In this document: piece by piece, positions 17,100 through 26,316 of the stretch
How positions within the stretch are numbered: position 1 is the first letter of the stretch
How the letters are laid out: each line of letters starts with the position of its first letter
Origin: Neptuniibacter pectenicola
GTDB taxonomy: Bacteria > Pseudomonadota > Gammaproteobacteria > Pseudomonadales > Balneatricaceae
Reading direction: 5' to 3'
Length of the DNA stretch: 64,000 nucleotides
Assembly: GCF_001597735.1 (NCBI RefSeq)
Contig: NZ_LUTS01000001.1
Span: 310,001-374,000, forward strand
Made by a program: the position numbers and the translations under genes
The notes under the pieces: model-generated
What the model was told of the DNA's origin: nothing
Database searches by the model: none
What the model saw: only the letters and a program-made list of their open reading frames with translations

Positions 17100-18053
17100 A
17101 TGAAACAGGATCTAAGAACCAAGTTTGCAGACAGCAGTCGCGGCGTTTACCTTTTTGGTACCACGCCACCTAAAGCGACAACCAGCGATGAGGCAACCTC
17201 AGAGATCGCAGACAAGTTGCTTGATCGCCTTAAACATGTAGAGTTTGATGGCCTCATTGTTTATGACATTCAGGACGAAAGCAGCCGAATTGACATGCCT
17301 CGGCCGTTTCCCTATATGCGTACCTTAGATCCACTTGTCTATTCTAAGCTACTGCGTGAAAAATCAGAAAAGCCGATCATCACGTATAAAAGTGTCTCCC
17401 AACGGGATAAAGAGGCTTTTATTGAGTGGCTCGACACCGCGTGGAATACCTATGATGTGCGCGATACTGTGCTTGTGGGTAGCCCCTCATCCGAAGGGGA
17501 GATAAAACTCAGCCTTAATGATGCCTATGCAGCGATTGCTGACCACCCCGCCAACTTCCAGCTGGGCGGCGTGACCATTGCTGAGCGTCATGCGGTTAAA
17601 CGTAATGAACATGAGCGGCTCATTAGCAAATCAGCGAATGGCTGTGAGTTCTTTGTTTCACAAGCGGTTTACAATGCCCAAGCAACTATTGATATGCTAA
17701 GTAGCTACGCACGCCAATGTCGCAAAGAGGGGATAACGCCGAAACGTGTCATTCTCACCTTTACCCCTTGTGGAAGTGCGAAAACACTGGAATTTATGGA
17801 ATGGCTAGGTATCTCAGTACCTGAAGCGACTAAATTCCGCATTATTGATGCGGAAAACCCACTGCAAGAATCAACGCAAATTTGTCGCAATAACTTAGAG
17901 CAGATATTAGAAGCGGTCATGCCGCTAAATATCCCCATTGGTTTAAACATTGAGAGTTTAACAAACCGTAAAGAGGAGATTGATGCCTCTATTCGTTTAT
18001 TTAAACTTCTCAAGTCCATCGTGGATCTCAAGCTCGCTGAAGCCAATATATAG
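17100..18053 (+). CDS. Methylenetetrahydrofolate reductase-like protein
   Basis: The 317-residue protein resembles the TIM-barrel methylenetetrahydrofolate reductase family (YLFGTTPPKA, GLIVYDIQDESSR, FQLGGVTIAERH, CEFFVSQAVYNAQATIDML, RVILTFTPCGS). In true MetF the flavin-binding barrel reduces methylene-THF to methyl-THF. Here the N-terminal segment and several barrel motifs are divergent, so it is better called MTHFR-like than MetF. It stands alone between DUF1285 and a TetR regulator. No clear ribosome-binding site precedes the ATG. A role in one-carbon metabolism is inferred from the family only. Confidence 0.7.
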   Translation: MKQDLRTKFADSSRGVYLFGTTPPKATTSDEATSEIADKLLDRLKHVEFDGLIVYDIQDESSRIDMPRPFPYMRTLDPLVYSKLLREKSEKPIITYKSVSQRDKEAFIEWLDTAWNTYDVRDTVLVGSPSSEGEIKLSLNDAYAAIADHPANFQLGGVTIAERHAVKRNEHERLISKSANGCEFFVSQAVYNAQATIDMLSSYARQCRKEGITPKRVILTFTPCGSAKTLEFMEWLGISVPEATKFRIIDAENPLQESTQICRNNLEQILEAVMPLNIPIGLNIESLTNRKEEIDASIRLFKLLKSIVDLKLAEANI

Positions 18054-18076
18054 TCCCGTCAAAACTCGTCAACATC

Positions 18077-18112
18077 GCGGCTCGTTTATCAAAAAACGAT
18101 AAATAGAGCCGC
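18077..18112 (+). terminator. Hairpin after the MTHFR-like gene
   Basis: GCGGCTC pairs with GAGCCGC, and inside it TTTATC pairs with GATAAA. There is no T-run after it (CTCCCCCCT), so it is a likely 3'-end stem rather than a canonical terminator. Confidence 0.45.
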
Positions 18113-18207
18113 TCCCCCCTAGATATTTCCTTGTGCGTTTTAGCCTACACCCCTTGACCTATTCGCCTTTCACATAAGTTCAGGATAGTTTGTTGTATTT
18201 TTAATCC

Positions 18208-18248
18208 TTGATTAACGACTAAAGCTACGTTATTTTGACGAATCGTCA
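18208..18248 (+). promoter_or_regulatory. Promoter and operator of the TetR gene
   Basis: TTGATT and TTATTT are spaced 16 bp (18208-18235) and directly followed by TGACGAATCGTCA (18236-18248), a 13-bp palindrome. A matching palindrome precedes the RND operon. The position just after the -10 box fits autorepression. Confidence 0.7.
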
Positions 18249-18268
18249 CTTATAAAAAGTTAGTTGAA

Positions 18269-19012
18269 ATGCCTCCTGAAACGATTAACCGCTGCCCGCT
18301 AAAGACACGCGAAGAAGAGATAATGGATAAAGCCTTAGAGATGATGACTGCTCAAGGTGTTGCAGGGCTGACCATCGATAAACTTGTCGCCAACGTGCCC
18401 TATTCCAAAGGCACCATCTACAACCACTTTACTTGCAAAGAAGATATCCTTACGGGGTTATGTAACCGAAGCGTACAAAACCTATATGATCTTTTTTGTC
18501 ACGCCGCCTCATTCAATGGCTCTAGCCGCGAGAAGATTCTCGCCATAGGCTATGCCTACATGCTTTATTCTCTACTGCACCCCACCGAATTTATGCTCGT
18601 TATTTCAGCGAAGACCCCTTCAATTTTTGAAAAAGCATCGGATAAACGTCGAGAGCAACACCTCGCACTTGAACACAAACTGCTCGATAGTATTTTACAT
18701 GTAATATCTGAAGGGCTTACCGAGGGCGACTTTAAGCTACAAAATCATTTAAGCCCTGCCCAAGTCGCCTTTGCGCTCTGGTCGATGTGCTTTGGAACGA
18801 TTTTGCTACTGCATGAATCTTTGGATCGGTGTAGCGTTAGAACCGAAATGAAACTCGAGAGGGAGCTAATTAATCACGCTAACTTAATGTTAGATGGCTT
18901 AAACTGGCAGCCTTATACACAAGCACATGATTGGAATGAGACCATTAAGCAATATAAAACCGACCTCTTTCCAAATGAGATACGGCAGTTAAAACAACTG
19001 CAGACAACCTAA
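18269..19012 (+). CDS. TetR/AcrR family transcriptional regulator
   Basis: The 247-residue protein has an N-terminal TetR helix-turn-helix (about 13-60; MTAQGVAGLTIDKLVANVPYS then KGTIYNHFTCKEDILTGL) and an all-helical ligand domain. It is longer than the usual 190-220 residues because of a C-terminal tail. It precedes the RND/LolA-like/beta-barrel operon in the same direction, separated by a terminator. The same palindrome lies before both units, so it most likely represses itself and the transport genes until an unknown hydrophobic ligand binds. Confidence 0.9.
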   Translation: MPPETINRCPLKTREEEIMDKALEMMTAQGVAGLTIDKLVANVPYSKGTIYNHFTCKEDILTGLCNRSVQNLYDLFCHAASFNGSSREKILAIGYAYMLYSLLHPTEFMLVISAKTPSIFEKASDKRREQHLALEHKLLDSILHVISEGLTEGDFKLQNHLSPAQVAFALWSMCFGTILLLHESLDRCSVRTEMKLERELINHANLMLDGLNWQPYTQAHDWNETIKQYKTDLFPNEIRQLKQLQTT

Positions 19013-19032
19013 GTAACACTAAAACAACAGAA

Positions 19033-19055
19033 AACGATGAGCGCATCGTTTTTTT
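19033..19055 (+). terminator. Intrinsic terminator of the TetR gene
   Basis: AACGATG pairs with CATCGTT around a 4-nt AGCG loop and runs into TTTTTTT. Confidence 0.85.
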
Positions 19056-19067
19056 AAAACGCCGTAA

Positions 19068-19080
19068 TGACGAAACGTCA
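19068..19080 (+). promoter_or_regulatory. TetR operator before the RND operon
   Basis: TGACGAAACGTCA is a palindrome that differs at one central base from TGACGAATCGTCA before the TetR gene. It lies 75 bp before the RND start codon. No strong -35/-10 pair is obvious around it. Confidence 0.7.
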
Positions 19081-19154
19081 TTGCTTATTATTTAAACAAC
19101 CCCAAGTTGCCATTAGAGCAACCCAATCCTTATAAGGGACACTGGAGAAGGAAA

Positions 19155-21506
19155 ATGAAAGAACGTCTTTTCCGATTTGTGCTTGATCACCCAATATGGG
19201 TCATCCTGCTCACTGTGCTGTTTGTGCTGGGCTCTGCCTATGGTGCCAAAAATCTGGTCTTTAAAAGCGATTACCGCGTGTTTTTTAGTGAGGAAAACCC
19301 TCAACTAACCGCATTCGAATCGATGCAAAAGATCTACAGTAAAAGTGATAATGTTGCGTTTATCCTTTCACCTAAAGACGGTGATGTCTTTACGCCAAAA
19401 ACACTTAAAGCGATTCAGGCATTAACCACTGAATCATGGCAAGTCCCCTTCTCTACCCGCGTTGATTCCATCACAAACTTCCAACACTCATGGTCCGAAG
19501 AGGACGATATGTTTGTGGAAGATTTAGTATTAGATGCTGACACGTTGACCGACGCTGATATGCCGCGTTTAAAAGAGATCGCCATCAATGAACCGCTCCT
19601 TGTTCATAAAATAATCTCGCCCCAAGCCCATGTCACTGTCGTGAATGTCACGGTACAACTACCAGGAGTCAATCCGGTAGAAGAGATCCCACACGTCGTT
19701 TCAAAAATACGGCAGATGAAAGCTCAATTTATCGAGCAAAATCCAGAGATCTCGGTGCGCTTATCCGGCATGGTCATGATGAACAACAGTTTCGCAGAAT
19801 CCTCCTTAAGCGATAATGCGACCCTAGTACCCATTATGTTTGGCGTTGTGCTTCTGGGTATGATTCTTCTACTACGGACCTTTAGTGGTACCTTCGCAAC
19901 CGTTATCATCATTATCTTTACCATTGTCTCAACGATGGGTTTGGCGGGGCATACAGGCTTCTTCTTAACAGGCCCCTCCTCCACAACACCCATCATGGTT
20001 CTTACACTCGCGGTGGCAGATTGCATCCATATTTTAACCACTATGTTCTATGAGATGCGCCAAGGGGTAGAGAAGAAAAAAGCGATTCAAGACAGTTTAC
20101 GTATCAATTTCCAGCCCATTTTTCTAACCAGTGTGACCACCGCTATCGGTTTCTTAAGTTTAAACTTTTCTGACTCCCCGCCCTTTAGGGATTTAGGTAA
20201 TATGGTCGCGGCCGGTGTCATGCTCGCGTTTATTTTTTCGATCACCCTATTTCCTGCCATGTTGAGCCTATTACCGCTGCGGGTTAAAGCAACCCATGAA
20301 GGTAAGCATGATGTCATGCATAAGTTAGCGGGATTTGTTGTCCGCAACCGGAAGGTTTTGCTGCCCGGTATGTCTGCCATTATGGTCAGCGTCATCGTCT
20401 TCATGCCGCAAAACACACTCAATGATGACTTTGTTAAGTACTTTGATACCAGCGTACCTTTTAGACAGGCCACCGATTATATGCAGGAAAACTTATCCGG
20501 CATGTCGACCATGGAAATATCCATCGAAACCGGTGAGGCCAGTGGTATCAACGATCCTAAGTTCCTTCAATCTGTTGGCAACTTAACCGAATGGCTCCGC
20601 GCACAACCAGAAACAGACCACGTAAGCTCCTTGTCAGACATTATTAAACGTCTCAATAAGAACATGCATGGTGATGACCCCAGTTACTACACGCTGCCCG
20701 ACGATCGTGAACTCGCCGCACAATATTTATTATTGTACGAGATGTCTTTGCCTTACGGACTCGATCTCAACAACCAACTCAATGTGGATAAGTCATCTGC
20801 GCGCGTTATCGCGACCTTTCGTAACTTAACCAGTACCGAGCAAATTGAAATTGAAGAGCGGATCTATGCGTGGTTCGCCGCTAATGCTTCAACCTATGAA
20901 GTGGATATTGCCAGCCCTAACTTAATGTTTGCCCATATTGGACAACGTAATATTAAGAGCATGTTATTAGGCACAACCGTTGCGCTAATCTTAATATCAC
21001 TCATTTTGGGCTTTGCCTTAAAATCACTTAAATTTGGCCTGATCAGTCTCATTCCCAATATCGCGCCAGCGGCTATGGGCTTTGGTGTCTGGTACTTTAT
21101 TGATGGTCAGATCGGCCTAGCTTTATCTGTGGTTGCAGGCATGACCTTAGGGATCATTGTTGATGATACCGTTCACTTCCTAAGTAAATACCTACATGCC
21201 CGTCGGGACCGTAATAAGGACCCTAAAGCCGCCGTAGAATATGCCTTTGCCAGTGTGGGCAAAGCCTTATGGATCACAACCTTTGTCCTCGTTGCCGGCT
21301 TTATGGTACTGGCGCAATCTAGCTTCAAATTAAATGCGGATATGGGTTTACTCACAGCGATCACGATTCTTATCGCCCTGATTGTAGATTTCTTATTCCT
21401 ACCCGCGCTCTTAATGAAACTGGACAAAAACAACCTTTCAACCACCGAAGACAATAGCAATTCAGCTGAAGGAGACAACAATGACTGTGTTAAAAAAATC
21501 GCTTAA
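19155..21506 (+). CDS. RND superfamily (MMPL-type) transporter
   Basis: The 783-residue inner-membrane protein has the two-fold RND plan. Helix 1 is at about 10-32, then a periplasmic domain, helices 2-6 at about 215-375 (with ADCIHILTTM in the position of the proton-relay helix), helix 7 at about 400, a second periplasmic domain, and helices 8-12 at about 610-755 (DDTVHFLSKY). The Asp residues in both relay helices are kept. ATG 19155 follows GGAGAAGGA; an upstream TTG (19107) is rejected. It belongs to the MMPL/HpnN-like branch that moves lipids or other hydrophobic molecules, here with a LolA-like carrier and a barrel protein. The substrate is unknown. Confidence 0.9.
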   Translation: MKERLFRFVLDHPIWVILLTVLFVLGSAYGAKNLVFKSDYRVFFSEENPQLTAFESMQKIYSKSDNVAFILSPKDGDVFTPKTLKAIQALTTESWQVPFSTRVDSITNFQHSWSEEDDMFVEDLVLDADTLTDADMPRLKEIAINEPLLVHKIISPQAHVTVVNVTVQLPGVNPVEEIPHVVSKIRQMKAQFIEQNPEISVRLSGMVMMNNSFAESSLSDNATLVPIMFGVVLLGMILLLRTFSGTFATVIIIIFTIVSTMGLAGHTGFFLTGPSSTTPIMVLTLAVADCIHILTTMFYEMRQGVEKKKAIQDSLRINFQPIFLTSVTTAIGFLSLNFSDSPPFRDLGNMVAAGVMLAFIFSITLFPAMLSLLPLRVKATHEGKHDVMHKLAGFVVRNRKVLLPGMSAIMVSVIVFMPQNTLNDDFVKYFDTSVPFRQATDYMQENLSGMSTMEISIETGEASGINDPKFLQSVGNLTEWLRAQPETDHVSSLSDIIKRLNKNMHGDDPSYYTLPDDRELAAQYLLLYEMSLPYGLDLNNQLNVDKSSARVIATFRNLTSTEQIEIEERIYAWFAANASTYEVDIASPNLMFAHIGQRNIKSMLLGTTVALILISLILGFALKSLKFGLISLIPNIAPAAMGFGVWYFIDGQIGLALSVVAGMTLGIIVDDTVHFLSKYLHARRDRNKDPKAAVEYAFASVGKALWITTFVLVAGFMVLAQSSFKLNADMGLLTAITILIALIVDFLFLPALLMKLDKNNLSTTEDNSNSAEGDNNDCVKKIA

Positions 21507-22278
21507 TTCGTTAGTCGTTTTAGGCCTAATGACGGCACCATTGATCGCTTCAGCAGAAACTGCTGAAGAGAAAGGCACTCGCATTGCAATAGAAGCCAAA
21601 GCCAGTGACAAAGGCTGGCAAGATATGCAAACCAGCATGAATATGATCCTACGCAACAAAGAAGGACAGGAAAGTATCCGTGATATTCGCCTGAAATCGC
21701 TCGAAATTGAAAACGACGGTGATAAAAGCTTATCGGTTTTTGATAAACCAAAAGATGTAAAAGGCACGGCGTTTCTCAGCTTCTCCCATGCGGTCGGGGC
21801 TGATGATCAGTGGCTATACCTACCAAAATTAAAACGCGTTAAACGTATTGCATCCCGTAACAAATCAGGCCCATTTATGGGGTCCGAATTCTCCTATGAG
21901 GACTTATCCTCATTTGAAGTGGAAAAGTACACCTACAAATTTTTACGTGACGAGCCCTGTGAAGGAGGCACCTGTTATGTTGTTGAACAATACCCTGTGG
22001 ACAAAAACTCAGGGTATACGCGCCGCGTGGCTTGGCTCGACCAAGCAGAGTATCGCCCATGGAAGATTGAGTTTTTTGACCGTAAAAATACACCCTTAAA
22101 AACGCTAACCTACCATGAATACAATGAGTATGAAGGTAAACACTGGCGGCCAAACTTAATGAAGATGGTTAATCACCAGTCTGGCAAAAGCACCGATCTA
22201 ACGTATAGCGACTACCAGTTTAAAACCGGGCTAGACGATAACGACTTTAATAAAAACACCCTTAAACGGGCACGTTAA
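21481..22278 (+). CDS. LolA-like outer-membrane lipoprotein-sorting protein
   Basis: The 265-residue protein begins with a Sec signal peptide (MTVLKKSLNSLVVLGLMTAPLIASAETAEEK) and matches the LolA-like family (PF17131-type), with a half-barrel pattern including VGADDQWLYLPKLKRVKRIAS and FMGSEFSYEDLSSFE. Its start lies inside the end of the RND gene (26-bp overlap), with AAGGAGACAAC as ribosome-binding site. Members encoded with MMPL transporters are thought to carry lipid across the periplasm; here it would pass cargo between the RND pump and the outer membrane. The two Cys (CEGGTC) could form a disulfide. Confidence 0.85.
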   Translation: MTVLKKSLNSLVVLGLMTAPLIASAETAEEKGTRIAIEAKASDKGWQDMQTSMNMILRNKEGQESIRDIRLKSLEIENDGDKSLSVFDKPKDVKGTAFLSFSHAVGADDQWLYLPKLKRVKRIASRNKSGPFMGSEFSYEDLSSFEVEKYTYKFLRDEPCEGGTCYVVEQYPVDKNSGYTRRVAWLDQAEYRPWKIEFFDRKNTPLKTLTYHEYNEYEGKHWRPNLMKMVNHQSGKSTDLTYSDYQFKTGLDDNDFNKNTLKRAR

Positions 22279-22279
22279 T

Positions 22280-23476
22280 ATGAGCAGAAAAAAACTACTG
22301 CTCGCAGCAGGGCTATCTTTAGCCCTGCCTGCCCAAGCAGAAACACTCTATGAACTCTCAGGCAAAGTGACGGCAGAAGCTCGTTACTTCACCCAAGATG
22401 CTCAGTTTCCACAACAGGACTACAGCTCAAACCTATCCTTCACGGTGGAGCCCGAGTTCTATTGGGAGTGGAATGAGGGTATTGATAGCCTAACCTTCAC
22501 CCCCTATCTCCGCGTGGATGAAAATGACAATGAGCGTACACACGGTGATATTCGTGAGCTTAGTTGGATTCACATTGGTGAAGATTGGGAGTTACGCGCA
22601 GGTCTGCGTAAAGTATTTTGGGGCGTAACCGAGTTCCAGCACCTCGTGGACGTGATCAACCAAACCGATAGCGTTGAAGACTTTGACGGTGAAGATAAAC
22701 TAGGCCAACAGATGATCAACCTATCCTTAGTCAGGGATTGGGGGATTGTTGACCTCTATCTGCTACCGGGGTTTCGGGAGAGAACCACGATCGGTAAAAA
22801 TGGCCGCCTGCGTTCCGGCCTCGTTGTGAATAACGATCTTGCTAGTTACGAATCCTCTGCCGGTGAAAATCATATTGATACAGCCCTGCGCTGGAGCCAT
22901 ACCCTTGGGGATTTTGACTTAGGCGCTTATTGGTTTCATGGTACCAACCGAGATCCAAAGCTGTTGCTCAAAAACAGCAACGGTACCACCTACTTAGCCC
23001 CCTACTATGAGCAGATGGATCAAATTGGATTTGATCTACAAGCCACCATTGATAGCTGGCTATGGAAATTAGAAACCATTAACCGTGATACCCAGAGCGA
23101 AAACTACTGGGCCGCACAGGGCGGCGTTGAATACACTTTCTACGGTATCCGCAATAGCTCAGCAGACGTAGGTGTGCTGCTGGAATATGGTTGGGATGAG
23201 CGCGGCGAAAACGCTGATGCCGCCATACAAAACGATCTGTTTATTGGCGCGCGATTAACTTTAAATGATGTCGATAGCACTGAGATGCTCGCGGGCATGA
23301 GTCATGATCTCGACTATGACAGTGAGAGTTTTATCATAGAGGCAAGCCGCCGTTATGGTAATAATTGGAAACTCAGTCTGGATGGCCGTTTTTTTAGTAG
23401 CGACAATCCTGCCGATTTAAGCTACAACATCAAGCAAGATGATCATCTGCAAATCACGGTAGAACGCTACTTCTAA
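22280..23476 (+). CDS. Outer-membrane beta-barrel protein of the RND operon
   Basis: The 398-residue protein has a signal peptide (LLLAAGLSLALPAQA-E), alternating beta strands throughout and ends LQITVERYF, with the terminal Phe of outer-membrane barrels. It starts one base after the LolA-like stop codon, so the three genes are one operon. Long acidic loops (EDFDGEDKLG) are present. It is likely the outer-membrane partner of the pump; no characterised homologue is recognised with confidence. Confidence 0.8.
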   Translation: MSRKKLLLAAGLSLALPAQAETLYELSGKVTAEARYFTQDAQFPQQDYSSNLSFTVEPEFYWEWNEGIDSLTFTPYLRVDENDNERTHGDIRELSWIHIGEDWELRAGLRKVFWGVTEFQHLVDVINQTDSVEDFDGEDKLGQQMINLSLVRDWGIVDLYLLPGFRERTTIGKNGRLRSGLVVNNDLASYESSAGENHIDTALRWSHTLGDFDLGAYWFHGTNRDPKLLLKNSNGTTYLAPYYEQMDQIGFDLQATIDSWLWKLETINRDTQSENYWAAQGGVEYTFYGIRNSSADVGVLLEYGWDERGENADAAIQNDLFIGARLTLNDVDSTEMLAGMSHDLDYDSESFIIEASRRYGNNWKLSLDGRFFSSDNPADLSYNIKQDDHLQITVERYF

Positions 23477-23490
23477 TAAGCAGCGCCTCA

Positions 23491-24249
23491 TCACCGCTCT
23501 GGAGACGCGGTTTCATCAAGAAGCCGTTGCTCCAGCTTATCGAGTTCCAGCAGATCACCTTGTAACTTTTTATAGTGAGCCGGTGCCCAAATAATCTGCT
23601 GCTTCTCCCTATCCAGCTCATATTGAGCATTATATAAAAAATCCATACCCAGTAATCCCTGACTACCGCCAGACTCACCTTGATAATCAATAACCGCAGC
23701 CGACACATGGGGGATTTTATAGGGACCTATCTCAACACGATCAAAGTTGACCCGTTGCGTTTGTACAATCCCACCGTTCGCTACTCTAGCTGCGCCAGCA
23801 TCAAGTAGCTGTGCACCTAATGAAGCAATAGCGGACTGATGGACAACCGTAAACGATGCTCCCGTATCCATAACCAAATTCAACCTCACAGAGCGAGCAC
23901 CATAAACCACCTTAATGGGCAGCTGGATACGGTTAGCGTGGAAGGTAAAAGGCGTGATCCACTTTTTCATCGCCGCTTGTAACTTAGAACGTTCCGTCTT
24001 TATTTTACGCCGAAGCTGATTGATATCTCGCTCTTTAGCAAGGGCATCAAGTGCTTCAGTAGAGAGTCGATCTTTACTCTCCTCCCGTGCATCCAATTGA
24101 TCCCTATATTGCGCAGGCACTTTCGACAACCGATCCACATAGACATTGCGTCCACTCGCATCAGTATATTGGTATATTTTAGCCTCGCTAAAAGTAGAAA
24201 CGAGTAACAGTAACGGCAGTAATAACAGCGTATGCAACGGGCTAAACAT
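23491..24249 (-). CDS. Periplasmic retropepsin-like aspartic protease with DUF4124 domain
   Basis: The 252-residue protein starts at ATG 24249, 7 nt after GGAG; upstream in-frame ATGs at 24315 and 24273 lack a ribosome-binding site. It has a signal peptide (LLLLPLLLLVSTFSEA), a DUF4124 segment (KIYQYTDASGRNVYVDRLS), a Lys/Arg-rich helix and a single-domain aspartic protease fold with catalytic Asp in NLVMDTGASFTVVHQ and the second signature GSQGLLGMDFL. Such proteins act as dimers. The substrate is unknown. It follows the small membrane ORF and the SUI1-like gene in the same direction. Confidence 0.85.
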   Translation of the reverse strand: MFSPLHTLLLLPLLLLVSTFSEAKIYQYTDASGRNVYVDRLSKVPAQYRDQLDAREESKDRLSTEALDALAKERDINQLRRKIKTERSKLQAAMKKWITPFTFHANRIQLPIKVVYGARSVRLNLVMDTGASFTVVHQSAIASLGAQLLDAGAARVANGGIVQTQRVNFDRVEIGPYKIPHVSAAVIDYQGESGGSQGLLGMDFLYNAQYELDREKQQIIWAPAHYKKLQGDLLELDKLEQRLLDETASPER

Positions 24250-24289
24250 TCCATTACTCCTTATCGATTCCATGATCCAGCCATAGGGG

Positions 24290-24400
24290 TTATGCAAAAA
24301 AGTGCGAAAGCCCATTCAGCATAAACAACACCACTACGGCCATAAAAAGCAACGCAAAACGCATCGCTATACAGCGCGTACACATTTTCTTTTTTGCCAT
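24290..24400 (-). CDS. Small 36-residue membrane protein with CxxC
   Basis: A short frame too small for many gene finders reads MAKKKMCTRCIAMRFALLFM followed by a continuing hydrophobic helix ending NGLSHFFA. GGAGG stands 5 nt before its ATG, which directly follows the stop of the SUI1-like gene (2-nt gap), and it ends 40 nt before the protease start. A basic N-terminus, a Cys pair (C7, C10) and one membrane helix are seen. Function unknown; the spacing and ribosome-binding site are the main support. Confidence 0.7.
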   Translation of the reverse strand: MAKKKMCTRCIAMRFALLFMAVVVLFMLNGLSHFFA

Positions 24401-24401
24401 T

Positions 24402-24776
24402 TCAGCCTCCGGCCAACTTAACCGTAAATCCCTCTTTTTCTAACACGGTTTTCAGTTTTTCTCGATGATCCCCCTGAATCTCAATCACACCCGCTTTTAA
24501 CGCACCACCAGTACCGCACACTTTTTTTAGCTTTTTAGCTAAGCTTTTAAGCTCCGCATCAGCCAAAGGCACGCCAGAGATGGTTGTCACCCCTTTTCCT
24601 TTTCGGCCCGAGGTTTCACGTCTAAGCCGCACAATACCGTCCAGCTCATCTAAACGCTGCTGATCATCTAATGAGGCGCAAATACACGCATCCACCGATT
24701 CTGAACACCTAGGGCACAACGCCCCCTTTTCGGTTGAATACACTAAACCGCTCAACTGATCTTTTAACGATGCCAC
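24402..24776 (-). CDS. yciH: SUI1/eIF1-like translation factor (YciH family)
   Basis: The protein is 124 residues from GTG 24776, chosen because AAGGGA lies 6 nt upstream; ATG 24791 would add five residues but has no ribosome-binding site. It begins with a short segment carrying a Cys cluster (CPRC...CIC) and has the SUI1 core (VRLRRETSGRKGKGVTTISG, KKLKKVCGTGGALKAGVIEI, GDHREKL). Bacterial YciH is thought to bind the 30S subunit and affect initiation fidelity. It heads the SUI1-small ORF-protease unit. Confidence 0.9.
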   Translation of the reverse strand: MASLKDQLSGLVYSTEKGALCPRCSESVDACICASLDDQQRLDELDGIVRLRRETSGRKGKGVTTISGVPLADAELKSLAKKLKKVCGTGGALKAGVIEIQGDHREKLKTVLEKEGFTVKLAGG

Positions 24777-24854
24777 ACCCGTTCCCTTCATCAATAATAA
24801 AAGCCTATTATAAGGCAGTTGCAGGCCCCACACTAACCCGCAGAGAGATCTATA

Positions 24855-26174
24855 CTAACTTAACCCGCCAATCTGACGCGCTAAATAGGTCGCATAGTTA
24901 TCGGTCATACCACTAATAAAATCTAACGCACGCATATAGGCGTTATAAAGCGGTAGATCCGGTTTTGGCGCGTGTATTCCCATCAGGCTAATAATGCGTT
25001 CACTGCGATAGCTTAGCTTTTCGCCATCAAGATAATGGTTGTCATAAACCGCATGGCAAAACGCCTCAAGCAGAATACCTAAGGTCGTGTAAGCACCCAC
25101 TTCAAGCTCTGCTTTGCGTGTATCAGGAAACACCCGCTCTTTCGCTAAGGTTTTAGCTGCATACAGACCATCACGCACATCAGGATCACCATCACTCAAC
25201 AGTTCCCCTTGATACTCACCTCGCATAATGGCCGTCTGGTTCGCCATATAAGCCTGTACTGCCGAAGAGACCATAAACTCCATCGCCTTACCTCTTAAGG
25301 CCGAAATTTTACGCCGCGATGAAGCCTGAGATGTAAAGATCTCGTCATCAAAACTACTATCCCCACAGAGCTGTAATAAGATCGGTTTCACTTCATCAAA
25401 ACTAAGGATGTTAAGTTCAATCGCATCCTCTAAATCTACAATCGCATAACAAATATCGTCAGCAGCCTCCATCAAGAACGTAAGAGGATGACGACACCAA
25501 CGATTTTCCCCCAAAGGCACTAACCCGAGCTCACGGCCTAATTTATTCAGGATCTCTAACTCGGTTTTATACGCACTAAACTTCCCTTTAGCGCCCGCAT
25601 ATTCTGCGCTCCATGGATATTTCAATAACGCACCTAAGGTGGGGTACGTTAAGCGCAAACCGCCATCAAATAAATGGTTTTCTATCCGCGTGACCACGCG
25701 AAAACCTTGAGCGTTGCCCTCGAAGGTCATGAGATCTAAGCGTTCATCTGGGCTCAGATCAGCCAACAACCTATCGTCACCCCGACGTTTAAACCAATCC
25801 CTTATGGCATACTCACCCGCATGACCAAACGGGGGGTTTCCAATATCATGGGCTAAACAGGCTGACTGTACGATCATGCCGATATCATAAGCCGTCGCCC
25901 ACTCTGGCAGTTGATCTTGAATCTGCTCACCGACGCGAATACCTAAACTACGCCCTAAACTACCCACTTCAACCGAGTGGGTTAAACGGGTATGTATATG
26001 ATCATTTAACGCCATTGGGTGGACTTGCGTTTTCCGACCTAAACGGCGAAAAGCACTGGAAAAGATAATCCGATCTTGATCCTTATGAAAATGACTCCGG
26101 CCGATCTCCTCATCTGTAAGCTCAGTATGTCCATAACGCTTAGTCGTTAATAAACGCGGCCACTGCATCTCCAT
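24855..26174 (-). CDS. dgt: Deoxyguanosinetriphosphate triphosphohydrolase (dGTPase-like HD hydrolase)
   Basis: The 439-residue protein has the HD-domain pattern TRLTHSVEV, ACLAHDIGNPPFGHAGE and the following MEAADDICYAIVDLEDAIE, with a C-terminal helical region typical of dGTPase-family enzymes. They convert dNTP (dGTP best) to nucleoside and triphosphate, affecting dNTP pools and phage defence. ATG 26174 is preceded by AGGAGAG; the in-frame extension to 26324 is rejected because it overlaps the divergent gene and lacks a signal. It is divergent from the spermidine-synthase-like gene. Confidence 0.92.
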   Translation of the reverse strand: MEMQWPRLLTTKRYGHTELTDEEIGRSHFHKDQDRIIFSSAFRRLGRKTQVHPMALNDHIHTRLTHSVEVGSLGRSLGIRVGEQIQDQLPEWATAYDIGMIVQSACLAHDIGNPPFGHAGEYAIRDWFKRRGDDRLLADLSPDERLDLMTFEGNAQGFRVVTRIENHLFDGGLRLTYPTLGALLKYPWSAEYAGAKGKFSAYKTELEILNKLGRELGLVPLGENRWCRHPLTFLMEAADDICYAIVDLEDAIELNILSFDEVKPILLQLCGDSSFDDEIFTSQASSRRKISALRGKAMEFMVSSAVQAYMANQTAIMRGEYQGELLSDGDPDVRDGLYAAKTLAKERVFPDTRKAELEVGAYTTLGILLEAFCHAVYDNHYLDGEKLSYRSERIISLMGIHAPKPDLPLYNAYMRALDFISGMTDNYATYLARQIGGLS

Positions 26175-26316
26175 TGACAACTCTCCTAAAGGGGGTTCAT
26201 ATACTTTTTTTAGAGTGAGCCCATGCTGTCGACTCTGAAAGCTAAAACTGAAGTAGCATAATAGTATGAGACCGCTATAGAATGCCCGCTCTACACTCAT
26301 CAAGCAAGGTACCCAC

